A stretch of 64,000 nucleotides of DNA from the NCBI GenBank assembly GCA_021495925.1, contig JAKEKT010000023.1, positions 1 through 64,000 on the forward strand, read 5' to 3'. The notes beneath the pieces were generated by a model. It worked only from the letters and a program-made list of their open reading frames with translations, had not been told where the DNA came from and made no database searches. The stretch is from Diplodia intermedia (lineage: Eukaryota; Ascomycota; Dothideomycetes; Botryosphaeriales; Botryosphaeriaceae). Positions 42,788 to 53,300 of this stretch are shown here, piece after piece; the stretch's first letter is position 1; every line of letters starts with the position of its first letter. Made by a program: the position numbers and the translations under genes.

Positions 42788-43142
42788 TGTGCGGACGGCA
42801 ATGGGTGACTGGCGTCGGCAGGGCAGAGATGGAAGAAGAGGATGGAGAGAGAAGGATGGAGGAGGGGCAGCAAAGGGTCCAAAGGCGGTGGAGCCCGGCG
42901 TAAACAATTCGGATCGCCCGATTAGGCTGGCCGAAGTACCGCCGGCGGGCGTGTTTACGCGCCGCGGAGGAAGGCGCGCGGGCCCTTCGTCACAGCTTCC
43001 GCGAGCTTGGAGAAGCTACAACATTTCGCATCTCTGTCGCGGACTTCCAAACGGAGTAACTCGTGCAGTCGACCTTCTGCGAGCGCCGATCGCCACCAAG
43101 CGCTCATCATTGTTCGCTCCGCGCGGAGCTGTTACAACCACC
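42788..43142. other. Divergent promoter region, ERG20 and CDC23
   Basis: 355 bp between the two start codons; no specific site assigned. Confidence 0.5.
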
Positions 43143-45164
43143 ATGAGCAGTCTTTCCGAAAGCGACTCCGCTCAGCTGCAGGCGCAGCTGCGCCACGCTG
43201 TCGTCGCATGCAACGAGCGATGCCTTTACCAGTCATCCAAATGGTCCGTCGCCGAATTTTCCTCTCCACCTTACTAGCAAGCCTGACAGTGGTGGCCCAG
43301 GGCGGCCGAGCTTCTCAATTCCCTCGAGTCAACCGACCTAATCTATGGCTCAGATACGGATGCTGATTCCCCGGTCGATGAAGGACCCTCTAAGAGAGAT
43401 CCCTTCCCTTTAGATCCCATCGAGTCGTCATTGGAGTCTAAAGAGCTGCACAAATTCCTTCTTGCAAAGTCATTCTTCGACTGCCGCGAGTACGACCGTT
43501 GCGCCGCCGTCTTCATACCTGCATCTGCGTCTGGCGCGCCCGCTCCGACTCCATCGGCACCTCCACCAGCGAAGCCGAAGTCCAGTCATAAGGGTAAATC
43601 TAAAGCAAAGGGTTCAGAGGATGCACAACCGGCCACGGTCTCACCATCGGGCATCAGTCAGAAGTCGTTGTTCCTAGCTCTTTACGCAAAATACATGGCG
43701 GGAGAGAAGCGCAAGGATGAGGACAGTGAAATGATACTCGGTCCGGCTGATGGTGGCGCAACGATCAATAAGGAGCTCAACGGCATCGCGAGGATATTAG
43801 ACGAGTGGTTCAATGAGCGCAGTGCCGAGGGCAAGGAGAGCTCAGGGTGGCTGGAATATCTTTACGGTATTGTCATGGCCAAAAGCAAGAATGACGAACT
43901 GGCAAAGCAGTGGCTCCTGAAAAGTCTGCACTTGTACGCATACAACTGGGGCGCATGGCAAGAGTTGTCATCATTGATCAGCTCAGCAGAGGAACTGAGC
44001 CTGATTACAGAACAACTGCCCCGAAACCTCATGACCTTTCTTTTCCACATCTACACGAGCCAGGAGCTCTACCAATCTACCGAGCAGATCCACAATGAAC
44101 TCACGCAGGTTCAGACCATCTTCCCTAACAGCGCATTCCTCAAAACTCAACGAGCATTACTCTACTACCACTCCAAGGATTTCGAGGAAGCCGAATCGAT
44201 TTTCTCCTCCCTCCTCATCACCGACCCCTACAGGCTTGACGCGCTCGACAACTACTCCAACATCCTCTACGTCATGGCTCTCCGTCCGAAGTTAGCCTTC
44301 CTCGCCCAGCTAGCCACGGCCAATGACAAATTCCGACCGGAGACGTGCTGCGTGGTGGGCAACTACTACTCGCTAAAATCGGAACACGAAAAGGCTGTCA
44401 TGTACTTCCGCCGCGCGCTCACATTGGATCGAAACTTCCTGTCCGCGTGGACGCTGATGGGTCACGAGTACGTCGAGATGAAGAACACGCACGCAGCCAT
44501 CGAATCATACCGCCGCGCCGTTGACGTCAACCGCAAAGACTACCGCGCTTGGTACGGTCTCGGCCAGACTTACGAGATGCTAGAAATGTACAGCTACGCA
44601 TTGTTTTACTTCCAGCGCGCGGCGAGTCTTCGGCCTTACGACCCCAAGATGTGGCAAGCTGTGGGCAAGTGCTTCGCAGAAGTTGGCAAGATCGCGAACG
44701 GAATCCGTGCTTATAAGCGCGCTCTCGTTGCAGGCAGTTACTACGACGGCGGCAGCGGCAGCTTCGGCGGTAACCCGGGAGAGGGCGGCGCGCTGGCATC
44801 GGGCATTCTTGATCCTGAGACGTTGTACCAGATTGCATTGCTGTACGAGCGCCTCGACGACCGCGAGGAGTGCGCCGCCTACATGGAACTGTGTTTGGCG
44901 CAGGAAGAGGGGCCAGAGCCGGATCCTGATGACCCGAATGGTTCGGGAAGCCCGGGCGATAGCGAGAGCCTGGGCGTCGGTGTCACACCAACGACGAGCA
45001 AGGCGAGGATGTGGCTGGCGAGATGGGCGTTCTTCAATAAGGATTACCAGCGCGCGATGGAGTTGGCGAATGAGCTATGCCAGGATGGGGTTGACGTGGA
45101 GGATGCAAAGGCGTTGGTGAGGGATGTGAGAGCGAGGATCGAGAGGGAGAGAGGGAAGGGCTGA
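43143..45164 (+). CDS. CDC23: Anaphase-promoting complex subunit 8 (Apc8/Cdc23)
   Basis: TPR scaffold subunit of the APC/C ubiquitin ligase. Exons 43143-43243 and 43301-45164 encode 654 aa; the 57-nt intron joins CLYQSSKW to AAELLNSLES. At least seven TPR-like repeats are visible from about residue 190 on, including KTQRALLYYHSKDFEEAESI, VGNYYSLKSEHEKAVMYFRR, WTLMGHEYVEMKNTHAAIES and WYGLGQTYEMLEMYSYALFY. The N-terminal region has the Apc8 motif FLLAKSFFDCREYDRCA and a Pro/Ala/Lys-rich insertion of about 40 residues. The extra Gly/Ser-rich loops in the last quarter are fungal-type insertions. Length and order match Cdc23 of filamentous fungi. Confidence 0.95.
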
Positions 45165-46065
45165 TAGGCGTGGCATTGACTGTTACTGTCACAGGTTGTT
45201 CACATCATGCGTGCTTGTTCAGACAGACTAGCGGGCGCTGGGAAACGGAAGCGCTAGTCGGCCTTGCCTAGTTAATATTCAGCACGGATCTGTTTCAAGA
45301 CTTACCTCGTATACCTTATAGCTGACTCTTCAACGGCTACTATTTCGCGAAAGGAAATAGAAAGGGACTCGTGGAGAAGTTGTTGGTGGACCCACTTGAG
45401 GACGCGTCTCCGCGCGTGGAGCCGCCAGTGCGGGAGCGATGACGCAATGGTGCCAGTCAACCTAGGCACCCGACCCGGTGCCAAGCGGAGATCGACGCCG
45501 CCTCCGGGCGCCGCCCTCTGCTGACATTATTTACACTGTCCAGACCGTAGCCATCAAAGTTAACCTCGTACGTTCTTCTCGAATGCACAGCCCTCGCTTC
45601 CTCGGGTGTTGGCCTTGCCCACATGCTTGGGGGCGATGGGCGGCAAACGCGTCTGCAGGGTCCCTGGCTAGCAGATCAGATCGGAACCGCTGATGAGTCC
45701 CTGGCAAGCCTGACCCTTTCAAGCCCAGCCTTGATGACGCTGATGTCCCCCAAGGATGCGGCTTGCGCCACGAGGTCGGGCACACCACCAGAAGCACAGA
45801 TGGGACTGCGCGATAACGTAGGTGGGCTTCTCACTGTTCCTTGTCTGTCCGTGTCTGCCGCCACCACGACCGGCGTACCTTCTCCATCCTTCCTGGGCTG
45901 GGGCTGCCTTATGACGACGGTGCTCCACCACTGATCTTCACCTGTTTGCGGGCGCCGCTCGCGGATTGGACTCCGCCAGCCCAGCTTACCGTTCCAGTGC
46001 CTACTTAATATATCCCCTCGCCCCTCTCCACTCCTTTCTCTCCGCTTCTCACTTCCACCGCCGTC
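45165..46065. other. Intergenic, no gene seen
   Basis: 3' flank of CDC23 and upstream region of the hydrolase gene. Short frames only. Confidence 0.5.
46005..46015 (+). promoter_or_regulatory. TATA-like element before the alpha/beta hydrolase gene
   Basis: TTAATATATCC followed by a CT-rich leader (cccctcgcccctctcc) about 50 bp before the ATG at 46066, a common fungal core-promoter arrangement. Confidence 0.4.
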
Positions 46066-47421
46066 ATGAGTAGCGACGATTCGGAGATTGGTTCCAAAGA
46101 ATCGGATGTTGCATCCAAAGAAAGCGTTGCCGAGCACGCGAACTCCGATTTCAACTACGCCAAAGAGCATTCAAGCATCGACCTCACGCACCGATCCGAA
46201 CGCCGTGGACGCACCACCCTCCTTCACCAGTTCCTGCGCCCGATCCGCAGCCATCTCGTCAAGCCCAGCGACCCACATCCTCCCGGCTCGCCGCGCCTAA
46301 CGCCGCACCCATCATGCACAAAGATCTGCGCCGTTCACGAGCGCAAGGTCGCCGATGTATGGATCTACGACCTGCAGCCGGAAGAGACGTTCCAGACGAC
46401 GCACAAAGTCATGGCCTCGGCGGCGGCGTCGCACCTGACAACGGCGGGCGAGATCGCCCGCGAAGCCAAGGAGGAAGATACCCTGAAAAAGAACTCGTCG
46501 CGCAACACGGGCATCGTGCGCCGGCTATACTACGTCGCGGGAGGTAGCTGGCGCGAGCCTCCCAGCCATCAACACTGGAAGTTCATGGCTAAGCTAGCGG
46601 CCGCCACGCCCGGCACTGCCGTCAGCGTTGTCAGCGTCCCGCTGGCACCGAACGAGACGGCCAGCACGGTGTTCCCTCACCTCTTAACGCTGTATGAGAA
46701 GGTCATGCAGGAGTCGGCAATAAGGGGTGAGCGCGTCATCTGGGGCGGGGATAGTAGTGGAGGTAACATTGTGCTTGGCCTCATCGGGGAGGCGCTACGC
46801 GTGGGCAGGCCGGGCCCGTCGGCGAATGAGAATGTCCCGAATCGCGACGCCGCTGCGGGACGGGGCGACGTTGATGGGGAGACTAAGCACAGGCCCGAGT
46901 ACGAGCGCGGAAATACATCAGCTGAGGTCAAGCAGTTCGCGGCGGATGAGGCGCTACCGACCAAAGATAGGATGGGTGTCAAATCACTACCTGCGCCGTC
47001 GGCCATCCTCATCATCTGCCCCAGCGTAGACGCTCGCCGCGTTAACGAGGACATCGAGCCGCTCCAGGATAAGGATCCGGTTCTGATCGCGGAGGAGAGC
47101 AAGCAGCAGGCTGCGGACTGGGCGGGCGATTGGGCTTTGGATGACGAAAGGATCAGCCCGGCTGTCAATACCGATGCCGAGGACAACCTGGTGCGGCTGC
47201 TTGAGGAGAAGAACGTCAAGGTGCACGGAGTGACGGCGGGCTACGATATTCTCAGCCCCGACGCAATCGTACTGAGGGAGAAGCTCGAAAGGGGAGGCGT
47301 CTGGGGGAAGTGGCTGCACTGGGACAAGCAGATGCATTGCTTCCCACTGGCCTGGTTCTACGGAATACCGGAAAGCAAGGAGGGGCTGCAGTGGGTCATA
47401 GACGTTCTGAAAGATGAGTAG
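46066..47421 (+). CDS. Alpha/beta hydrolase, HSL/steryl-acetyl-hydrolase type (451 aa)
   Basis: Serine hydrolase of the hormone-sensitive-lipase-like group, intronless. The nucleophile elbow is GGDSSGG (Ser230), with Asp394 in GYDILSPDA and His424 in KQMHCFPLAWF, so the triad is complete. The usual HGGG oxyanion motif is replaced by YYVAGGSW (about 156-162), which keeps the two glycines but not the His, as in many fungal members. The N-terminal ~60 residues are polar and probably disordered; a hydrophilic insert of about 60 residues lies between the nucleophile and the Asp. No signal peptide, so intracellular. Substrate unknown; sterol acetates and carboxyl esters are typical for the group. 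Confidence 0.82.
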   Translation: MSSDDSEIGSKESDVASKESVAEHANSDFNYAKEHSSIDLTHRSERRGRTTLLHQFLRPIRSHLVKPSDPHPPGSPRLTPHPSCTKICAVHERKVADVWIYDLQPEETFQTTHKVMASAAASHLTTAGEIAREAKEEDTLKKNSSRNTGIVRRLYYVAGGSWREPPSHQHWKFMAKLAAATPGTAVSVVSVPLAPNETASTVFPHLLTLYEKVMQESAIRGERVIWGGDSSGGNIVLGLIGEALRVGRPGPSANENVPNRDAAAGRGDVDGETKHRPEYERGNTSAEVKQFAADEALPTKDRMGVKSLPAPSAILIICPSVDARRVNEDIEPLQDKDPVLIAEESKQQAADWAGDWALDDERISPAVNTDAEDNLVRLLEEKNVKVHGVTAGYDILSPDAIVLREKLERGGVWGKWLHWDKQMHCFPLAWFYGIPESKEGLQWVIDVLKDE

Positions 47422-48546
47422 ATTCAGCACTAGAGGGATGATGTTCTTACGACAGGCTTCTAGATATTAGAAAAGGGGTTGCGTATAGAAGCCCGACATT
47501 GTGGAGGTCTGATGCTTAATGCATTATTACCGAATATGGAAAGAATGATACGCGATCCACCGCCGCCAATTGCTCTGGCGATCAGTTCGGATGCCGCCAG
47601 CTTCCGCACTCCGGTCCACACTTGTAGCTCTGGTAGGCTGATGAGCGTACGGGGCCACTAATAATGCCCATGCGCCGCAGTACACGTCGAATGACAATGT
47701 AGACCCCACAACTTCTCTTCTGCAAAGGCGCGCGGCAAACGCAGGAGTCGGCCATATGAATCTCTCCGTTTCGGCAGTCTACAGTCGTGCGCGTTCAACG
47801 ATCGGCTACATGAGTCTATCCGGTGCATCGAGGGGCTCCCTAGCGCCACCATGTGCGCCGGTGGTGAAAAAGCGAGGGTTGAGCCAAGTGCAACGGCTTC
47901 CTATTGGTACACCACGTCTTCATGAGACGACCTCGGCACGAACGGGTTCTCCACGTCTATTGAGTTTAGCTGGGATGAAGTGCGTTACTGCTGAAGAGTA
48001 GCCACGAAAGGTAGCAGTCCTTTCCCTAACAAAGTTCACGCGATGCCTATGTCGATACAAGTGGCGATTTTGGCGCGAGGAGTACGGACGTAGTCGGTGG
48101 ACTTGGATGTGCGGTACGCAGCCAGCTTAGTTCCTTCCTCCGTGGAACGAGTGGAGTGGCGCGCTTGTGCGGAAGGAGGAGATGCCTCGGTGTTGCCCCA
48201 GGATTTGGGCGCCACAAGGCAAAGCTTAGCCTCCAACGCTGGCTCCACAGGCTCTGGCTGCGCATCATTTTCGGCCGATAAAAGACATTGCGTCAGGTGG
48301 AGCCCCCCATAATTCTGCGGGTAACAGGGCCGAGGCACATACCACCTGCAACAGTCGCCCTTCCCGTTGTTCCCGTGGGGTTATAAAGATGTGTGCTGCT
48401 TTCTGGCCAGTCGCTCTCACAACCTAAACGCTTCCCTCACGCGTGCTTTCCCCTTTTGGCCACATCTGCTCCTGTCGCAAGCTTCCGCCTCACGACCGAG
48501 CCAAGCACGATCAACGTCACGCCACACCTAATTGCTATCCACAATC
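47422..48546. other. Intergenic, no gene seen
   Basis: 3' flank of the hydrolase gene and upstream region of the BVMO gene; short frames only. Confidence 0.5.
48382..48388 (+). promoter_or_regulatory. TATA box of the BVMO gene
   Basis: TATAAAG about 160 bp upstream of the ATG at 48547, followed by a pyrimidine-rich leader. Position and context fit a core promoter. Confidence 0.5.
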
Positions 48547-50016
48547 ATGGCTGAAACGACAACCGACTACGATATCGTCATTGTGGGAGCTGGCATATCC
48601 GGGGTCAATGCCGCCTACCGAATCCAAACGCAACTGCCCGCGGGCACAACATACAAGATCCTGGAGGCGCGCGACAACGTGGGCGGTACCTGGGACCTCT
48701 TCAAGTATCCCGGTATCCGCTCGGACTCGGATTTACATACCTTTGGCTTCCCCTTCCGCCCCTGGAACAAGAAGAATGCTATAGCGGACGGACCCTCAAT
48801 TGTCGAGTACATCAAGGATACGGCCGCTGCTTACGGCATTGACCAGCATATTCAGTTCCGCCATAAGCTCTCCTCTGCAAATTGGTCTTCGGAATCCCAG
48901 ACATGGTCATTGGACGTCGACGAAGACGGCGCGAGGAAAAGGATGAACTCATCGTTCTTGATCATGGCCACCGGCTACTACGACTACAATGAGCCGCTCC
49001 AGACGACCATCCCAGGCCTTGAAAACTTCAAGGGCACCATTGTGCATCCACAGTTCTGGCCCGAAGAAATGGATTACTCGAATAAGAAGATGGTCATCAT
49101 TGGTAGCGGTGCAACCGCCATCACTCTCCTTCCGAACCTCGCAGAGAAGGCTTCCCACGTTGTCATGCTCCAGCGCTCGCCCGGATACATTGTTTCCTTA
49201 CCTTCCTTCAATCGCATTAACCACACCGTTCGATCCGTTTTCCCCTCCTGGCTTGCCAATACCCTCATTCGGTGGCGTTTCCTGGTAACAAGCTATCTGT
49301 TCTACCACTTCTGCCGCGCCTTTCCCAACGCCGCTCGCAACCTCATCCGCCGCGTCACGGTCCCGCAACTCCCCAAGAACATTCCCCACGACCCGCACTT
49401 CGAGCCCAGCTACAACCCCTGGGAGCAACGCATGTGCATGTGTCCGGACGGCGACTTCTACAGAGCACTCCAAGAAGGCAAAGGATCCATCGCAACCGGC
49501 CGCATCAAAACCGTCACCGACCGCAGCATCGAGCTCGAGGACGGGTCGCGCATCGACGACGTCGACACCATCATCACAGCGACGGGGCTGAAGCTCCAGC
49601 TCGCGGGCGGCGCGCAGATCAGCGTCGATGGCGAGCGAGTGGAGCCAGGCAAGAGGTTCCTCTGGAAGGGGCTGATGATGCAGGACGTGCCCAACGTTGC
49701 CTTCGTCATCGGCTACACCAACGCCTCGTGGACGCTGGGCGCGGACGCGACGGCGCAGCTGGTGACGCGCCTGATCGGCCACATGCGCGCCAAAGGCATC
49801 ACGAGCGCCGTGCCTCGGATCGAGAGCCCCGAGGACTTGAAGCCCATGCCGGTGTTGAACCTCAGCTCGACGTATATTCACAAGGCGGAGGATGTGCTGC
49901 CTAAAGCGGGCGATAAGGGGCCGTGGGTGGCGCGGAAGAGCTACTTCACTGATATTTGGAATGCGAAGTTTGGGGATATCCAGACGGGACTGCAGTTCTA
50001 CAGAGTTTCGACATGA
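48547..50016 (+). CDS. Baeyer-Villiger-type flavin monooxygenase (489 aa)
   Basis: FAD/NADPH enzyme, intronless. The start at 48547 (aatcATGgct) opens with the FAD motif VIVGAGISGVNAAYR at about 11-25, followed by GGTWDLFKYPGIRSDSD. The type I BVMO fingerprint FxGxxxHxxxWP is exact at 161-172 (FKGTIVHPQFWP). The NADPH motif IIGSGATA is at about 184-191, and ATG of TIITATGLKL is in the C-terminal half. These features predict insertion of oxygen next to a ketone carbonyl, though some members oxidise heteroatoms. Bacterial homologs of similar length (about 490 aa) exist, so transfer from bacteria is possible but not shown. No biosynthetic cluster is adjacent. Confidence 0.88.
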   Translation: MAETTTDYDIVIVGAGISGVNAAYRIQTQLPAGTTYKILEARDNVGGTWDLFKYPGIRSDSDLHTFGFPFRPWNKKNAIADGPSIVEYIKDTAAAYGIDQHIQFRHKLSSANWSSESQTWSLDVDEDGARKRMNSSFLIMATGYYDYNEPLQTTIPGLENFKGTIVHPQFWPEEMDYSNKKMVIIGSGATAITLLPNLAEKASHVVMLQRSPGYIVSLPSFNRINHTVRSVFPSWLANTLIRWRFLVTSYLFYHFCRAFPNAARNLIRRVTVPQLPKNIPHDPHFEPSYNPWEQRMCMCPDGDFYRALQEGKGSIATGRIKTVTDRSIELEDGSRIDDVDTIITATGLKLQLAGGAQISVDGERVEPGKRFLWKGLMMQDVPNVAFVIGYTNASWTLGADATAQLVTRLIGHMRAKGITSAVPRIESPEDLKPMPVLNLSSTYIHKAEDVLPKAGDKGPWVARKSYFTDIWNAKFGDIQTGLQFYRVST

Positions 50017-50342
50017 GATGCGAAGAAGCGAGAAGAGGTGGGGAGTGTTTTCTGATGCGCATACCTCGACCCTTATCACTTTACATCCGAGCAATTCACG
50101 TTCATATAATGTCAAGTCTACATTAATAGAGATTGGAAGAAAAAGTAATGTGGATTTCGATGAAAAAGACCGACATGACGCATACGTTAATTAGCTTTCC
50201 GAATTGGGCCGACACGCACGTGTTAGCGCGTTGTGGTCCATGGCAGTCGCGTCGGGGACCAAGCACCCTTCAGTCAGCCACCAGTCCGGCGCCTTTGTTG
50301 CCTGATGGCAGCTTCGCAGGACTCTGCAACACACTCACCACC
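50017..50342. other. Intergenic, no gene seen
   Basis: 3' flank of the BVMO gene and presumed upstream region of the checkpoint gene. Confidence 0.45.
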
Positions 50343-53300
50343 ATGGAGGACGACGAGGATTCGCTGAACACGCAGCGCATCGCAGAGATCAGGATGATGG
50401 TATGCAGCTCTTTTCCCTCGCCCTTGCGCATCCCCCCGGCTTGCTTGCCTCAGCAGAGTCCCGCATATCCCGCTTTTATGCACTCGCTATGCACGTCGCG
50501 CCGCCCTGTCGGTGCTTGGTGCCAGGTTCATGACTTGGAGAGAAACGTTACCACTCACACTTTGTTTTCGCTCGCTCGTCGCAGACTTCGAGCCCGGCTG
50601 CACTGGCTCTGCCGCCGCCCGACGCGTCGCGTCTGCCTGAGCTCTCGGCCGCGGCCCCAGCCAACCACAACGCGCATCGTCCTCCAACCGCCGCTATCGC
50701 CATCGACAACGACCACCACCAACACAACTCTGCCGTTCACGACTGCCCGCCCAGCACATCACGGTCGCATTCGCCAAGTGCACGCAATTCGCAGGCCGAC
50801 GGCCACCGCACCGCTCGTCGTCACCGCCACCCCCGCCGCTCGGCCGCCCTCAATGCCCATCCGATCCCGCATTTAACACCGTACCGATCCGCTCCACCTG
50901 CCGCTCGCCCAACAGCGCCGCTCGACGCGACGCAACACACGCAGCTCAGGATGTTCAATTCATTTAGCGGGTTCGAGGGCGACACCCAGCCCATGGACTC
51001 GCAGCTGTATCGAGATCACTCGGCCGGACTGCACGCCATGCTCGCGCATAAAGTTGCCCCCGGTGTCGACATCAACCAGACACAGGACGATACTGAGCAA
51101 GCGACATACTCTGAGGGTCGTACGGGACATGTCGATCTTCTCAGCGACTGGCGAAGTCCGGAGAAGAAGCATGATGCCGCCGACTCGCAAGTGTCATTCG
51201 ATGAACCTGTGGACGATGCGGACGCGGGCGAGCTCAGCCTGGGTGCGCCGACTCAACTGGACGCCGCCACACAGCCGCGATTCGCACAGCCCGAGACGCC
51301 TGCGACGGCCGGAAAGAAGCACAATCGTCTTGGGGAAGTGCTGAGCTCAGTGACACGCACGCCCGCTTCTGCGATCAGCCCAAACCTGTTCAACAATGGC
51401 ACCGGTATCCCGACGTTCTCTATGAGCCAGGTATTCAATCAGACGCAAGGCAATTCTTCGCCACAGCTCGATGTTCATCGCTCCGATCTGGTCTTTCAGC
51501 GCCCGTCGCCGAACCTCAACATGCGATTCTCGTCTGATGCTGTCACGACCCTGTCTTCGCCTACGAAACCTTATTGCAGCCCGTTCTCTCGTGCGGCAAC
51601 AGAACCTCGGGATACATATACTTCCATGAAGGAATCCCAGGATGCGCGTGATCGCCAACGTATGGTTGCGATGGAAGCCGAGCTGGAGCAGCTAAAATCT
51701 GAAGGATGGGATGAGTTCGAAGACGAGCGTGCACATCAACAAAGGAAGAGTGACAGGGCCAGAATAGAAGCTCACATACAGATGCTGAAGGACCGCTTGA
51801 AAGACTCGACCCCAGCAACAATGAGGAATCCTGCACTCACTAGGAGCGATACGGTTTTGTTCACTCCTGCCAAGCACCACCTCAAGCAGAAGACGGTTGT
51901 GGAGATATCTGACGAGGGCGAAGACTCGGACTCAGAAGATGAATTGGCATCCGAGCCGCCGACCGTCCAAAAGCCTCAACAGTTATCTCAGCCAATCGGC
52001 GTTCAGGTGCCCATGACCTCCTCGCGTTCGCGGGGTTCTGGAAGAAGTGGGCAGGTCCGTGATACTGGATCTCCTATGGCTACAGATGGTATCTCTAGCA
52101 GCCAAATGAGTGCTAAGAAGAGTCAGAGTCACAGCAACAGAACATTCAAGAGACTCCTCGAGAGTGGGGAGGAGGTGGCGGTTGCCGACTCTCAACCACG
52201 CAACTCGCAGATTCAGGAGGACAGCAATCCAATGCCGACCCATATGCCTGACGCATCATCCTTGGACGCTGGCATTGCACAATCACAGTATTCGGTCATG
52301 ACAGATGGTAGACGCGCAGAGGTTGATGCGCACATAAGCAAGACACTCAAGACGTCGTCTATCCCTCGACCACCCGCCAATACCAGTCAGATACTTGCGG
52401 CGGTTGGCGATAGCGGATACGCGGAAGAGGTGGAGAAAGAGATTCCGAGCAGCCCGCCGTTGTTTCCGCCCGCTGATGAAAATGACGAAGAGGACCGTGA
52501 AAGCCATGAGAGATATGGCCATGAAGACCGCGATGGATTGGGCATGAACGACGACTACGATAAACCTGACTGTACCCAAATGGATGACGGCGAGGGCCCC
52601 GATTACATGGATTCTTCGAGCAAAGCAAGCGAGCAAGGGGATGATGAGGATGAAGTCGCCACTATCGTCTCACACGTGGATGAGCGTCATGACGGACATC
52701 ATAGGACGCGTTCGGAGGCGGATGAAGCGGCCATGATGCAGCAAGAGCAAGAAGCGCATACCATTCCTGATGTTCGTGAGGAAGAAATGGAGGAGAATGC
52801 TGGAAGGGAAGAGACTAATACCCCCATGAATCCACCACGAACGAAGAAAGCGGTGGAGACGCAGAACACCATCCCCGATACAGACCCTTTTGATGAAGGT
52901 CCCGCTTCGTCCTCTCCACAGCAAGCAGCAGGTCACCATACCGCGAATGCAGAAACTGCCCAAAACACCGAGAACAAGATCGTACAGGAAGCTACGCAAA
53001 ATACTGTACAGCAAGGAGAATTTAGCAACGCTACGTCCAATGTGGCCAATCCTCAAGGAACAAATAATTACGGCACCGTACAAACGCACCTTCCGGTCCC
53101 AGCTTCACCTCCCAAGTCGCAACAAAGCACCCTGATGCCATCGAGCCAGCGGACGCCTCGATCCTCCCGTCCTATTCGCCGTCTCACCGATATTGCAGCA
53201 GATCTTTCCCAACGCAACGAGCCGCTTGAAGAACTGGAAGACGCTATGGATATCTTGAATGATGAGGATAGAGAGTTTGCAGAAGTCATGTCTTTGTCGC

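Noticed and set aside
50133..50876. 247-codon plus-strand frame before the checkpoint gene
   Set aside because: Out of phase with the checkpoint protein, low-complexity, and overlaps the better-supported 5' exon and intron.
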